From CAZJRB01 sp964547995 (GTDB lineage: Bacteria; Planctomycetota; Planctomycetia; Pirellulales; Thermoguttaceae): 29,134 bases of DNA. A program made the translations under genes and the position numbers. Under the pieces are notes generated by a model. It worked only from the letters and a program-made list of their open reading frames with translations. It had not been told where the DNA came from and made no database searches. Shown piece after piece: positions 1 to 8,218 of the stretch (position 1 is its first letter; each line of letters starts with the position of its first letter). Location of the stretch: the NCBI GenBank assembly GCA_964547995.1, contig CAZJRB010000098.1, positions 1 through 29,134 of the forward strand, read 5' to 3'.

Positions 1-225
1 AGCTTTCGCCCGCTTCCTGACGCCAAATCAGCCTTTTTCCGACTGGCACTAGCTAAGAGGGTGGCCACCTTTCTGTCGCCGATTCTGGAGCGGGGGGGCA
101 TTTATGGCGATTGAAGAAGAGCCAAGCCTCGTGGCGACTTGATGATACGGTCCGTCTCCGTTAATATGCGGAGAACCTTGGAACTGTCGCCGACCATGGA
201 CCCCGTCTTGGTCAACCTGTCTGCC

Positions 226-866
226 ATGCACGTTCTATTCGTACACAAGAATTTCCCGGCACAATTCGGGCATATTGCCGGCTACCTGGTCGAGCGCGAA
301 GGGTTTCAATGCACTTTCGTTTCGGAACGGGAACCGGGTGTCTCTCGGGGGGTGCGTCGCATTCAGTACGCGATCCGCGGCGGGGCAACGAAGCAGACCC
401 ACTACTGTAGCCGCTCTTTCGAGAACTTCACCTGGCACAGCCACGCCGTCTACGAGACGATGAAGGCCCACCCGGAGGTCCGGCCCGATCTGGTCGTCGG
501 GCACAGCGGCTTCGGGTCCACGCTCTTCCTGGCCGACCTGTACGACTGCCCGATTATCAACTACTTCGAGTGGTTCTACCGTGCCCACAATTCGGAGATG
601 GACTTCCGCCCCGAGCGTCCGCCGAAGGAATTGAACGTATTGCGGGCACGCGGCGGGTGGCACTGCTGGCTCGTCCAGCAGTGTTGTTCGAGCGACCTTG
701 AGGCACTGCTGGGCAAGCCAGCAGTGGCACCATGCTGGATCTGTACAGCCGCGTGGTGCCAAAGGGGACGCCGGACCCCGCTCCAGAATGGAAGGTTGAC
801 GGGCTGTTTCCGGCCGAGGACAATAGAAGGCATGTGAGTTCGATGCTCCCAGTACCTTCTCAGTGA
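226..866 (+). pseudogene. Glycosyltransferase (GT4-like) with its middle deleted
   Basis: The first ~140 residues from ATG 226 read like the N-terminal domain of family-4 glycosyltransferases (Glyco_trans_4_3 type): a LFVHKNFPAQFGH opening, then DLVVGHSGFGSTLFLAD and a YFEWFYRA stretch with an acidic D-F-R-P-E segment. After the residues LNVLRAR (about position 650) similarity stops and a pair of hairpin repeats begins (656-731). Directly after them a different frame, 732-866, encodes LDLYSRVVPKGTPDPAPEW and runs to a TGA; this resembles the C-terminal tail of the same kind of enzyme, where a 'VCLPxxLDLY' segment is common. I infer that the central and most of the catalytic C-terminal domain were lost and replaced by the hairpins, shifting the frame by two. 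A functional protein normally needs about 400 residues. A misassembly at the repeat would look the same. The tail assignment is less certain than the N-terminus. Confidence 0.65.
656..731. repeat. Pair of CACTGCTGG hairpins inside the broken glycosyltransferase
   Basis: Two hairpins with the same 9-bp stem lie 20 bp apart: CACTGCTGG-CTCGT-CCAGCAGTG at 661-683 and CACTGCTGG-GCAAG-CCAGCAGTG at 704-726. The outer flanks, GGTGGCACTGCTGGC (656-670) and GCCAGCAGTGGCACC (717-731), also pair with each other with one mismatch, so the whole block can fold as one long stem. It looks like a small dispersed palindromic repeat rather than coding DNA. Confidence 0.8.
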
Positions 867-874
867 GTCGGTCG

Positions 875-2260
875 ATGTCGATCCGGTTCTATTGCCCGTC
901 CGGACACCGCTTGAGCGTGACCGAGAAGCACGCGGGCGAGACCATCCGCTGCCCGCGGTGCCGGCAGAAGGTCGTTGTGCCGGCCGCCTCGTCTTCGGAT
1001 TCAGCCAAGGGAACAAAATCGAAATCCGACGCGGAATCCGAGCAGGAGACGGTCGAGTCCGAACAAACGCCGAAAGACGAAACCGACGAGAAGCCGAATT
1101 CGACGCCGCCGGAGCAAGAGAAGCCGCGCTCGAAGCCGCCCCCCTTGCCGCACGCCCGCAAATCGGCCCGTGCCAAGGACGATCCGACACAACCCAAGCA
1201 GAAACCCGTTCCCAAGGTGGAGGTTCCCGACCGGCCGGACGCGGGACACGACGGCGAATCGGTACTGGATTCGGAAGCCCCCAAACTGAAGGACCGGCTG
1301 AAACCGCAACGGGCGTCGAAAGAGTGGACGGAACCCGAGTCGCCGGAAGCCCCGCCGAAAGCGCCCCCAAAGGTGCCCCCGAAGTTGCCGGCCCCCAAGG
1401 CGCCTCCCGACGCCGGGCAAGAACCCGCCGGTGAGGCCGCGAGGACGTCCGAATCGCTTCCTCCCAAAACAAGGCCGGCCCGTTCGGGGCATGAAACGGA
1501 AGACGAAGAGCACAAACAAGAAGAGCCCGCAAGCCGCAGGGGCCGGCGCGACCGAAAGCGATCGAAACGCGAAGAGCGCGACGAGGCGCCCGAGGCGGAA
1601 TCCCTTCCCCCCGAACCCCCGGAACCGGACGCCGCAAGGCGCCACCCGGCCCGAGAGGCAAGACCCAAGAGAACGCCCCGGCGCCGCGGACCCAAGATGA
1701 TGCCCCCCAACGTCTATCAGGCCGATCGTGGTTCGCTGGTCACCATCAGGGGGCTGGCCGCCATCCTGGCGCTGGTCGTGCTGTTCAGTCTCCTCCCGGT
1801 CGGATGGCTGACGGCCCGGCCGTATTTTCGAGAGGCGCCCGCAGCGGCATCGGAGGACGGGACCGAAACGGCGCCCGTCGAGTTCAAGTCGTATCTCAAT
1901 CTGGAGACGGCCCCCGGTTGGGCGCGAGTCGTCATCCTGGTGGCGGTGATCCAGGTGTTCTACATCGCCTGGATGCTCGCCGCACCCGACTGGGCCGGCG
2001 TCTGGGTTGTGATGGTCGTTTTCGCCGTGGTCTCGACTGCCTACGGAATGGGCACGGCCATGGCCATCACCTGGCCGGTTGAAAAGCCGATGCTGCTGGG
2101 CGTGGGAGACGAGTTCCGCACGTCGGCCAAGTACTGGTGCGGCTCGGTGCTGGCCGTGATGTCGCTGGCCACGTACCTCTGCGGCCGCACCAGCGCCAAG
2201 TGGCGGCGGATGTGCGAACTGGAACTCGCCGGCCGCCGGCGGGCCCCGCTTCCGCGGTGA
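875..2260 (+). CDS. Zinc-ribbon, disordered-linker membrane protein
   Basis: Function unknown. The N-terminus holds a zinc-ribbon-like pattern, Cys7-x3-His11 and Cys26-Pro-Arg-Cys29. Residues ~40-285 are low-complexity, rich in Pro, Lys, Glu and Arg, with repeated PPKAPPKVPPK-like runs and an arginine/lysine-rich end, so probably disordered. The last ~175 residues contain four hydrophobic segments, around TIRGLAAILALVVLFSLL, WARVVILVAVIQVFYIAWML, WVVMVVFAVVSTAYGMGT and YWCGSVLAVMSLATYLCG. Family knowledge: planctomycete genomes hold many proteins with this N-terminal ribbon joined to a membrane domain. The ATG at 875 gives the usual M-S-I-R-F-Y-C start; a GTG at 863 overlaps the TGA of the glycosyltransferase remnant (GTGA) and would add four residues. 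Neither has a strong Shine-Dalgarno sequence. It ends 6 bp from the convergent ThuA-like gene. Confidence 0.8.
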   Translation: MSIRFYCPSGHRLSVTEKHAGETIRCPRCRQKVVVPAASSSDSAKGTKSKSDAESEQETVESEQTPKDETDEKPNSTPPEQEKPRSKPPPLPHARKSARAKDDPTQPKQKPVPKVEVPDRPDAGHDGESVLDSEAPKLKDRLKPQRASKEWTEPESPEAPPKAPPKVPPKLPAPKAPPDAGQEPAGEAARTSESLPPKTRPARSGHETEDEEHKQEEPASRRGRRDRKRSKREERDEAPEAESLPPEPPEPDAARRHPAREARPKRTPRRRGPKMMPPNVYQADRGSLVTIRGLAAILALVVLFSLLPVGWLTARPYFREAPAAASEDGTETAPVEFKSYLNLETAPGWARVVILVAVIQVFYIAWMLAAPDWAGVWVVMVVFAVVSTAYGMGTAMAITWPVEKPMLLGVGDEFRTSAKYWCGSVLAVMSLATYLCGRTSAKWRRMCELELAGRRRAPLPR

Positions 2261-2266
2261 GATTGG

Positions 2267-3127
2267 TCAACTCGTCAGTTGATTCCCCTTGGGCGTCACC
2301 TTCTCGAAATTCGGCGTCACGTCGGCTTCGGCGTTGCCCAGCGCCCAGGCAAGCCCGCCGAGGACGACCTTCTCGAAGATGTCGCTGGTCCAGACGTCCT
2401 CGCGATGGCCCATCGAGGTGTAGAAGACGCGGCCCTTGCCGGACATTTTCGCCCAGGTGGCGGGGAAGGGCGGGCGCTGGTAGAGCTTCCCCTTCATGCC
2501 GCCCGTCTCCTGGATCAGAATCACCCGCATTTTCGGATTGAACTTCTTGAAGGCGTACCACTCTTCGAGCATCTCGAACCCGTCGCCGATCCCCTCGACG
2601 CCGGGGAATTTTGGCGACGCGACCTTCATCACGGACTTCTGTTGGGCGCCGTGCCCGCAGAACTCGGCCCCGATCATCTCAATGTACGGATCAATACCGC
2701 CGGAGCGGAAGGAATCGGTCGCGGCGTGGAATCCGATAAACGGCTTGCCCGCCTTGATCGCCTCGAGCAGATTCTCTTTGCCCTGGGGCGTCATCGGCTT
2801 GGTCTTACGCTTGTTCGGTTTGGTCAGGTCGCCGGAGGTGTAAAACGCGATGGCGTCCCATTTGTCCAGCGGGCCGTCGAACAGGCTGCCGTCCTTCGAG
2901 CAGACGACCTCGACGCCGACCTTGCCGCACATTTCGGTCAGCACCTTTTCGCTGTGGGCCAATTCGTCGCCCTTGCGGCGGACCACGCTGTGCTCGAACC
3001 CGGCGCTCCGGGTGAAGTAGAGCAGCTTCTTTTTCTTCTTCTCGGCCGCCGACACCCAGCCGAACGGGAACGCAGACAGACCGACGACGGCCGCCCCGCC
3101 GGCGGCGAGCATTTCTCGACGTTTCAT
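2267..3127 (-). CDS. Secreted ThuA-like domain protein
   Basis: A 286-residue protein of the ThuA-like family (glutamine-amidotransferase-like fold, first named from trehalose utilisation; in planctomycetes usually secreted and of unknown substrate). The N-terminus, MKRREMLAAGGAAVVGLSAF, has a twin-Arg-like start and a hydrophobic stretch ending near VSA-A, followed by five lysines, and looks like a Sec or Tat signal. Family features seen are LLYFTRSAGFEHS, the FIGFHAATDSFR segment, EFCGHGAQQ and the VFYTSMGHREDVW segment near the C-terminus. The ATG at 3127 follows an AAGGAG Shine-Dalgarno sequence 9 nt upstream. Upstream lies a 30-bp-arm palindrome that separates it from the nuclease-like gene. 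Its stop codon falls inside a small TCAACT-CGTC-AGTTGA hairpin at 2267-2282. The substrate cannot be read from the sequence. Confidence 0.88.
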   Translation of the reverse strand: MKRREMLAAGGAAVVGLSAFPFGWVSAAEKKKKKLLYFTRSAGFEHSVVRRKGDELAHSEKVLTEMCGKVGVEVVCSKDGSLFDGPLDKWDAIAFYTSGDLTKPNKRKTKPMTPQGKENLLEAIKAGKPFIGFHAATDSFRSGGIDPYIEMIGAEFCGHGAQQKSVMKVASPKFPGVEGIGDGFEMLEEWYAFKKFNPKMRVILIQETGGMKGKLYQRPPFPATWAKMSGKGRVFYTSMGHREDVWTSDIFEKVVLGGLAWALGNAEADVTPNFEKVTPKGNQLTS

Positions 3128-3230
3128 GGCAGTGGACTCCTTGGTTGGAGGGTAGGAAGCAAGGTAGGGATCGCAAGCATTATAGCCCGGCGGGAAACGG
3201 TTTGCAAGAAACCACGAGAAGCCCTGCGCA

Positions 3231-3297
3231 GGGTGGGACAAGCACAGCGCCGGCCCACCAAGTACGCTGGTGGGCCGGCGCTGCGCTTGTCCCACCC
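3231..3297. repeat. Large palindrome, 30-bp arms
   Basis: The arms 3231-3260 and 3268-3297 are complementary with a single mismatch and a 7-nt loop, AGTACGC. The arms begin GGGTGGGACAAGC and contain CAGCGCCGGCCCACCA. A partial second copy of the right arm (CTGCGCTTGTCC...) follows at about 3305-3324. The core GCCGGCCCACCA/TGGTGGGCCGGC and the GTAGGGTGGGAC end recur in the element after gyrA (14578-14682), so this is a family. It lies between the convergent-side end of the nuclease-like gene (stop at 3328) and the start of the ThuA-like gene. Confidence 0.9.
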
Positions 3298-3327
3298 TAC
3301 GGTTCTGCGCTTGTCCACCCCACCGTT

Positions 3328-4278
3328 TCAAAATAGCCGTCTCTGGGCCGGGCGGCCTAGCGGCCGGGCGTCGTGGCCCGCGTCGCACAGGTCGTCGACA
3401 AAACCCTCCGGGCCGTGCGTGCAGTAGACCACCCGGGGCGAAACCCGCTCGACCGTCTCGAAAAGGTCGTCGTAGTCGGCGTGGTCCGAAAGTGGAACGG
3501 CGTGGTCCACCTTCATCCAGGACTTCGTTTTCGGGCTCGCGGCCCAGCCGGTCACGGCGATTCGGACCTCGCGGCGGATTTTTTCCAAGGGCGGCGTCCC
3601 CGGCGGAACCACCACGGCCCAGCCCGGCTCCGCACGGCCGCGGAAGCGTTCGTACCGGCCCAGATCGACCCCGCACTGCTGGTACACCTGGCTGACTTCG
3701 TAAATCTTCCGATGCTGCAAGACGGGGATGCCTTCGGCCGTCAGCAGCTTTGTTACTTCCTGCGACTTGCCGAGGATATAGGCGACGATGACCGGCGTGG
3801 CCCCGTCGGCGATGATCGCCCGGACGGTGGTGAAGAGCCGGTCGAGCACCTGTTCGCGGGGTGGCAGCCGGTAGTCCGCCGTGCCGAAGGTGCTCTCGAT
3901 CACGAGGATGTCGGCCTGCGGCAACTCGGCCTCTTCGGCGGTGGCCGAGGGCCCGAGCTTGAAATCGCCCGTGTAGAGCAGCGTTTGTCCGTCCTCTTCG
4001 GCCAGGAGCATGGCCGAGCCGAGGCAATGACCGGCCGGGTACGTGGTCAACCGCATCCCGCCCCAGTCGAACGTTTCGCGGTACGGCATCTCCTTGACGC
4101 GCCGCTGGCCAAGCCGGAACTGATACAAGGCGGCCGTCTCCGCCGTACACAGCGCATACTCGTGCCGCGCGATGTGATCCGCATGCGCATGCGAGATAAA
4201 CCCCCTCGGCTGCCGCCGGCGAACGTCAATCGCCAGGTCGGCGGTGGTCAGCTTCAGTCCGTTATCCCAGTGGAACAT
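3328..4278 (-). CDS. Metallo-beta-lactamase / beta-CASP exonuclease-like protein
   Basis: A 316-residue protein with the metallo-beta-lactamase fold. The metal-binding motif HAHADH is at residues ~30-35, followed by PAGHCLGSAML, YTGDF (Asp ligand), ESTFG and, near the end, LSDHADYDDL (His) and YCTHGPEGF. The order of motifs fits the SNM1/Pso2-like and ligase-associated exonuclease branch of the beta-CASP group, which processes DNA or RNA ends; the start FHWDNGLKL and the short middle domain support this. No ATP-dependent ligase or helicase gene, the usual partners of the ligase-associated type, is adjacent. The ATG at 4278 directly follows a copy of a GGACAG-type direct repeat and has no Shine-Dalgarno sequence. 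The stop codon is 30 bp from the palindrome at 3231-3297. DNA repair is inferred from the family, not shown. Confidence 0.8.
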   Translation of the reverse strand: MFHWDNGLKLTTADLAIDVRRRQPRGFISHAHADHIARHEYALCTAETAALYQFRLGQRRVKEMPYRETFDWGGMRLTTYPAGHCLGSAMLLAEEDGQTLLYTGDFKLGPSATAEEAELPQADILVIESTFGTADYRLPPREQVLDRLFTTVRAIIADGATPVIVAYILGKSQEVTKLLTAEGIPVLQHRKIYEVSQVYQQCGVDLGRYERFRGRAEPGWAVVVPPGTPPLEKIRREVRIAVTGWAASPKTKSWMKVDHAVPLSDHADYDDLFETVERVSPRVVYCTHGPEGFVDDLCDAGHDARPLGRPAQRRLF

Positions 4279-4284
4279 TGGTCG

Positions 4285-4402
4285 GGGGAGTGGACAGAGG
4301 ACAGTGGACAGAGGACAGCGGACAGAGGGCAGAGGGCAGTAACGGTTGCGGGGTCATTCTCCAATTTTCAATTTTCAATTTACATTTTACAATTTTCAAT
4401 TC
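4285..4402. repeat. Direct repeat copy A (GGACAG tract plus AT-rich tract)
   Basis: It has three parts: a run of GGACAG(A/T)G units (4290-4340), a unique core starting CGGTTGCGGGGTCATTCTCC (4343-4362), and an AT-rich tract built of CAATTTTCAATTT and ACATTTTACA units (4361-4402). Copy B at 5709-5804 is in the same orientation; 32 bp (4343-4374 and 5745-5776) are identical. Copy A lies 5' of the nuclease-like gene and also supplies the stop codon and last codons of the neighbouring membrane protein gene. Confidence 0.85.
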
Positions 4403-5708
4403 CCTCCTTCTCCAGCCGCAATCCCGGGACGTGCCGGATCAACAAAAAAACCCCCAGACAGATCGGAAACGCCCAGAGGAAGCTGACGGCGAGGCCCATG
4501 CACTGCCACTTGAGACATTTGAAGAAGCCCGGGTCAGCACCGAAGTAGGGAAAGCCCAGTGCCATGTAGAGCATATAGAGTGGAACGGCCAGTGTACCCC
4601 ATACGGCGGGAACGCCAAACGTGGCAAGCGCGGCCCCGGGATCGTCGACCTGGAGTAGCTTGAAAATCCAACTCGACAAAACGACCAGCGCCCCGGCGAC
4701 GATGCCGACCAAGCCAAGGGCGACCAGGATGCTGAAGGAAGCTTCCATGGCGATACCATAGTTGGCACACAAAAAGGCGATCCAAGCTCCGCCGCCGCCG
4801 CAGAGGACCAGCGTCAGATCAAATCTGCGCAGCACGGCAAACGAGACAATCGTCGCACCGATCACACCCGCCGGCGCCGGCGCCAGGACTTGCGCGACGA
4901 GCGACAACGACCAAGAATCGCTGCCACCGTCAATCAACCAGGCAGCAGTCATGCCCGGGCCCGAGTTCAGCAACACAACGCCTGCCCCGACCGCCGCGAG
5001 CCATCGGCTGCACGTCGGCGCGAACAGGCTCAGTCGGTTGCGAGCCCCATCGCCCTTACGACCGAAGACGAGTATCCCGGCCAGCAGTGTCCAGAGAGCC
5101 GTGAGGGCTATTGGAGAGTATGAACCCTGGAAACCGATCTTGCCGAGCCAGCCCTGCCTGCCAGGGAAGAAGGCGTCGCCAACCCAAGCGACGAACAGCG
5201 GGAACAGGCAACCGGCCAGGACCAGCCATAGCAGCAAGTAGGCCGGCCATCGGGCTCGCCCATCCAGTACGCGATGCACAATTACGATAAACAGCGCAAA
5301 TACGAACGGGAGACACCTCAAGGTCCCGGAATGGTAATCGAAATCACTTGGCGCAAAGGCTGAAGAATCAGATGGTTGCACTGGCGCTTCCACAAAAGGA
5401 AAGAACCAGAAATGATCCGTACCGTACCAGCCGGTTGGGTTCGTACCGCATGCGATCCCGTACGCAAAGGCACCGACGATCAGCGAACAGAAGAAAAAAA
5501 CAAACAGGTTGCGAACGAGCAATTGCAAAACGCCGAGGCGTCGATAGCACGCCGCCTCCATCATCGCCAGTCCGGTGAAGGGGATGATCCACATCAGCCC
5601 GACACCCCCCGCCCACGCCAGCAGCCAGGCCACCAGCGCCGTCAGCGCCAGCAGCGTTCGGATGTCGAACTGGAAATGCGGTCGCAGTTCGGGCGGTTGG
5701 TCGGTCAT
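4380..5708 (-). CDS. Polytopic membrane protein of unknown function
   Basis: A 442-residue protein with about ten hydrophobic segments and no recognisable catalytic motif. It starts MTDQPPELRPHFQFDIRTLL, and the FDIRTLLALTALVAWLLAW stretch is the opening membrane helix seen in many planctomycete membrane proteins of unknown role; the protein ending at 26807 has the related FQYSLRTLM. The ATG at 5708 abuts direct repeat copy B: the sequence just upstream is CTGTCCTCTCCC, with no Shine-Dalgarno motif. A longer frame starting at 5759 would only translate the repeat, so 5708 is preferred. The C-terminus (about KEGIENCKM) is read from repeat copy A, which provides the TAA, so the original end may have been lost. 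Internal Met codons could also serve as starts. Confidence 0.72.
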   Translation of the reverse strand: MTDQPPELRPHFQFDIRTLLALTALVAWLLAWAGGVGLMWIIPFTGLAMMEAACYRRLGVLQLLVRNLFVFFFCSLIVGAFAYGIACGTNPTGWYGTDHFWFFPFVEAPVQPSDSSAFAPSDFDYHSGTLRCLPFVFALFIVIVHRVLDGRARWPAYLLLWLVLAGCLFPLFVAWVGDAFFPGRQGWLGKIGFQGSYSPIALTALWTLLAGILVFGRKGDGARNRLSLFAPTCSRWLAAVGAGVVLLNSGPGMTAAWLIDGGSDSWSLSLVAQVLAPAPAGVIGATIVSFAVLRRFDLTLVLCGGGGAWIAFLCANYGIAMEASFSILVALGLVGIVAGALVVLSSWIFKLLQVDDPGAALATFGVPAVWGTLAVPLYMLYMALGFPYFGADPGFFKCLKWQCMGLAVSFLWAFPICLGVFLLIRHVPGLRLEKEGIENCKM

Positions 5709-5804
5709 GGGAGAGGACAGTGGACAGTGGACAGTGGACAGTAGCGGTTGCGGGGTCATTCTCCAATTTTCAATTTACATTTTACATTTTTCAATTTTCA
5801 ATTC
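5709..5804. repeat. Direct repeat copy B (GGACAG tract plus AT-rich tract)
   Basis: The same three-part element as at 4285-4402: GGACAGT units (5714-5742), the shared core beginning CGGTTGCGGGGTCATTCTCC (5745-5764), then CAATTTTCAATTTACA-type AT-rich units (5763-5804). It begins one base upstream of the membrane protein start codon. The remaining 188 bp before the next gene (5805-5992) hold no clear feature beyond a short GAGGCGTTGCCTC palindrome at about 5818-5830. Confidence 0.85.
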
Positions 5805-5992
5805 CCCCCTTCCCCGCGAGGCGTTGCCTCCCGGCTATTCGTACTTCTTCCGGGATTCGCCTGCCGTCAACATACACCGGGGGGTGCCTCGCGCCAATTG
5901 TGGTGAACCGGTCGACAGGCCGCTTGCGCGGCGGCATAATGGGAAGCGTTGCCTGAAATAAGCCCAGAACCTCGATATTGAGGAAAACACTC

Positions 5993-8185
5993 ATGTGCCG
6001 CCTTCGCATCTCGCTCTTACTGTCGTCGTGCTTACTGCTCCTGAGTGCCACTGCCGCCAATGCCGCCGGGCCGCGGGTGTTGCCGGAGGGAAAACGCCCG
6101 AACGACAAGCGGCTGGGTGATTTGAAAACGCTCAACGGCTACTTCCCGTTCTCGCCGTGCAAAACGCCCGAGGAGTGGGCCCGGCGGAGCGAACGGGTTC
6201 GGCGCCAGATGCTCGTGGCCAACGGGCTTTGGCCGATGCCCCGCAAGACGCCCGCCAACGCGGTCATCCATGGGAAAATCGATCGCGGCGATTACACCGT
6301 GGAAAAGGTTTACCTAGAGAGCTACCCCGGGCATTTCGTCACGGGCAACCTCTACCGCCCGAAGGGCAAAAGCGGGGCGGGGCCCGGCGTGCTCTGTCCC
6401 CACGGCCACTGGGCCAACGGCCGCTTCCACGACGCCGGCGAGAAAAAGGTTAAACAGGAGATCGAAAAGGGGGCCGAAAAGTACGAGGCCGGCGGCCGAT
6501 CGCCGTTGCAGGCACGCTGCGTGCAGCTTGCGCGGATGGGATGCACCGTCTTCCACTACGACATGGTCGGCTACGCCGACAGCGTGCAACTGAAGCACCG
6601 GCCCGGGATCCGCGAAGCAATGAACACGCCGGAGAACTGGGGGTTGTTCAGCCCGCAGGCGGAAGCCCGGCTGCAAAACTTCATGGGCCTGCAAACGTAC
6701 AACTCGATTCGCACGCTCGATTGGTTCAGCGACCTGCCCGAGGTCGACCCTGAGCGGGTCGCCGTGACCGGGGCCAGCGGCGGCGGCACGCAGACGTTCA
6801 TCCTCTGCGCGGTCGACACTCGGCCGGCGGTCGCCTTTCCGGCCGTCATGGTCTCGACGGCCATGCAGGGCGGCTGCACGTGCGAAAACGCGCCGTATCT
6901 GCGGGTAGACACCGGCAACATCGAGATCGCGGCGCTCATCTCGCCCCGGCCGCTGGGCATGACGGCCGCCGACGACTGGACCAAGGAAATTGCGACCAAG
7001 GGGCTGCCGGAGCTGAAGCAACACTACAAGATGCTCGGCTGCGAAGACCTCGTGATGGCGAAGCCCTTCCGGCACTTCGGCCACAACTACAACTACGTCA
7101 GCCGGGCGGTCATGTACGACTGGCTCAACAAGCACCTGAAGCTCGGCCTGAAGGAGATCGTCGAAGAGGACTACAAGCCGCTGTCGATCGAGGAAATGAG
7201 CGTCTGGGACGACGAGCACCCGAAGCCGCCCGGCGGCGACGAGTACGAACGGGCGTTGCTGAAGTGGATGACCGAAGACGCCGAGAAGCAGATCGCCGCA
7301 TTGAAGCCGAAGGATGCGAAGGGCCTGGAGCGGTACCGCGAGATCATCGGCGGTGCGGTCGACGTGATGATCGGGCGCGGACTGCCGGAGCCGGGAGCGA
7401 TCGAAGTGGCCGAAGAGAAAGAAACCGACGACGGCGACTACCGGACGATCACCTGCCTGTTGCGCTCCCCGGCCCAGGGCGAGGAGTTGCCCGTGGTGCG
7501 CCTCATGCCGAAATCGTGGAAGAAGCGGACGGTCGTCTGGATCGACAAGACCGGCAAGCAGGCCCTTTTCGACGGGCAGGGCAAGCCGAAACCGGGAATC
7601 CGCAAGCTGCTTGACGCGGGCATCGAGGTCGTCGGCGTCGATCTGTTCGGCCAGGGCGAGTTCACCGCCGACGGCAAGCCGCTGACGAAGGCCCGAATGA
7701 ACAAGCGAGACAAGCAGGGCCGGCCCGGCTGCGCCGGATACACCTTCGGCTACAACCACCCGGTCTTCTCCAAACGGGTCCACGATATTCTGTCGGTCGT
7801 CTCGTTTGTCAAGAATCGCAAGGAGGAGGCACAGCGAGTCGACGTGATCGGTCTGGGCGGGGCGGGACATTGGGTTGCCGCTGCCCGCGCGCAGGCCGGC
7901 GCGGCGATCGACCGGGCGGTGATCGACACGGCCGGTTTCCGCTTCGCCAAATTGACCGCGACCGACGACCCCGATTTCCTGCCCGGCGGCGCCAAGTACG
8001 GCGACCTGCCGGGCATTATCGCCCTTTCGGCCCCCCATCCGATCTGGCTGACCGGCGAAGGCCCCAAACCGCCGCCGGTCGTCGCCGCCGCGTACAAGGC
8101 CGCCGGCAAGGCGGATAACGTGACGGCGTTCGACGGGAAAGAACAGCAGAAGGAGACATCTGCCGTGAAGTGGCTCCGCCGGTAG
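5993..8185 (+). CDS. Secreted alpha/beta hydrolase (acetyl-xylan-esterase-like), two domains
   Basis: A 730-residue secreted protein. Residues 1-~24 form a signal peptide (RISLLLSSCLLLLSATAANA). The first half is an alpha/beta hydrolase: LCPHGHWANGR (oxyanion-hole region), the nucleophile elbow VTGASGGGTQT with Ser262, and FRHFGHNYNYVSR for the likely catalytic His. This type is found in planctomycetes as acetyl-xylan-esterase-like or unannotated hydrolases acting on plant or algal polysaccharide esters; the substrate is inferred. The second half (~480-730) looks like another hydrolase fold, with VDLFGQGEF and VDVIGLGGAGHW, but Gly stands where the nucleophile Ser would be, so it is probably not catalytic. 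The ATG at 5993 is preferred over the TTG at 5978 because GAGG at 5980-5983 is well placed to serve it. It is a single gene, convergent with the small gene pair downstream. Confidence 0.85.
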   Translation: MCRLRISLLLSSCLLLLSATAANAAGPRVLPEGKRPNDKRLGDLKTLNGYFPFSPCKTPEEWARRSERVRRQMLVANGLWPMPRKTPANAVIHGKIDRGDYTVEKVYLESYPGHFVTGNLYRPKGKSGAGPGVLCPHGHWANGRFHDAGEKKVKQEIEKGAEKYEAGGRSPLQARCVQLARMGCTVFHYDMVGYADSVQLKHRPGIREAMNTPENWGLFSPQAEARLQNFMGLQTYNSIRTLDWFSDLPEVDPERVAVTGASGGGTQTFILCAVDTRPAVAFPAVMVSTAMQGGCTCENAPYLRVDTGNIEIAALISPRPLGMTAADDWTKEIATKGLPELKQHYKMLGCEDLVMAKPFRHFGHNYNYVSRAVMYDWLNKHLKLGLKEIVEEDYKPLSIEEMSVWDDEHPKPPGGDEYERALLKWMTEDAEKQIAALKPKDAKGLERYREIIGGAVDVMIGRGLPEPGAIEVAEEKETDDGDYRTITCLLRSPAQGEELPVVRLMPKSWKKRTVVWIDKTGKQALFDGQGKPKPGIRKLLDAGIEVVGVDLFGQGEFTADGKPLTKARMNKRDKQGRPGCAGYTFGYNHPVFSKRVHDILSVVSFVKNRKEEAQRVDVIGLGGAGHWVAAARAQAGAAIDRAVIDTAGFRFAKLTATDDPDFLPGGAKYGDLPGIIALSAPHPIWLTGEGPKPPPVVAAAYKAAGKADNVTAFDGKEQQKETSAVKWLRR

Positions 8186-8218
8186 CCCTTGTGGTCAATG
8201 GATCAAACACCGTTGTGC

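Noticed and set aside
2267..2282. TCAACT-CGTC-AGTTGA hairpin between the convergent genes
   Set aside because: Only 6 bp of stem with no T-run, and it overlaps the ThuA-like stop codon; too weak to call a terminator.
4285..4402. Possible CRISPR or microsatellite array in the GGACAG tract
   Set aside because: The units are 6-12 bp and lack unique spacers; it is a simple tandem tract inside a dispersed repeat.
5791..6135. Minus-strand frame across the hydrolase start
   Set aside because: It overlaps the signal peptide region of the hydrolase and a repeat, with no domain or ribosome site.
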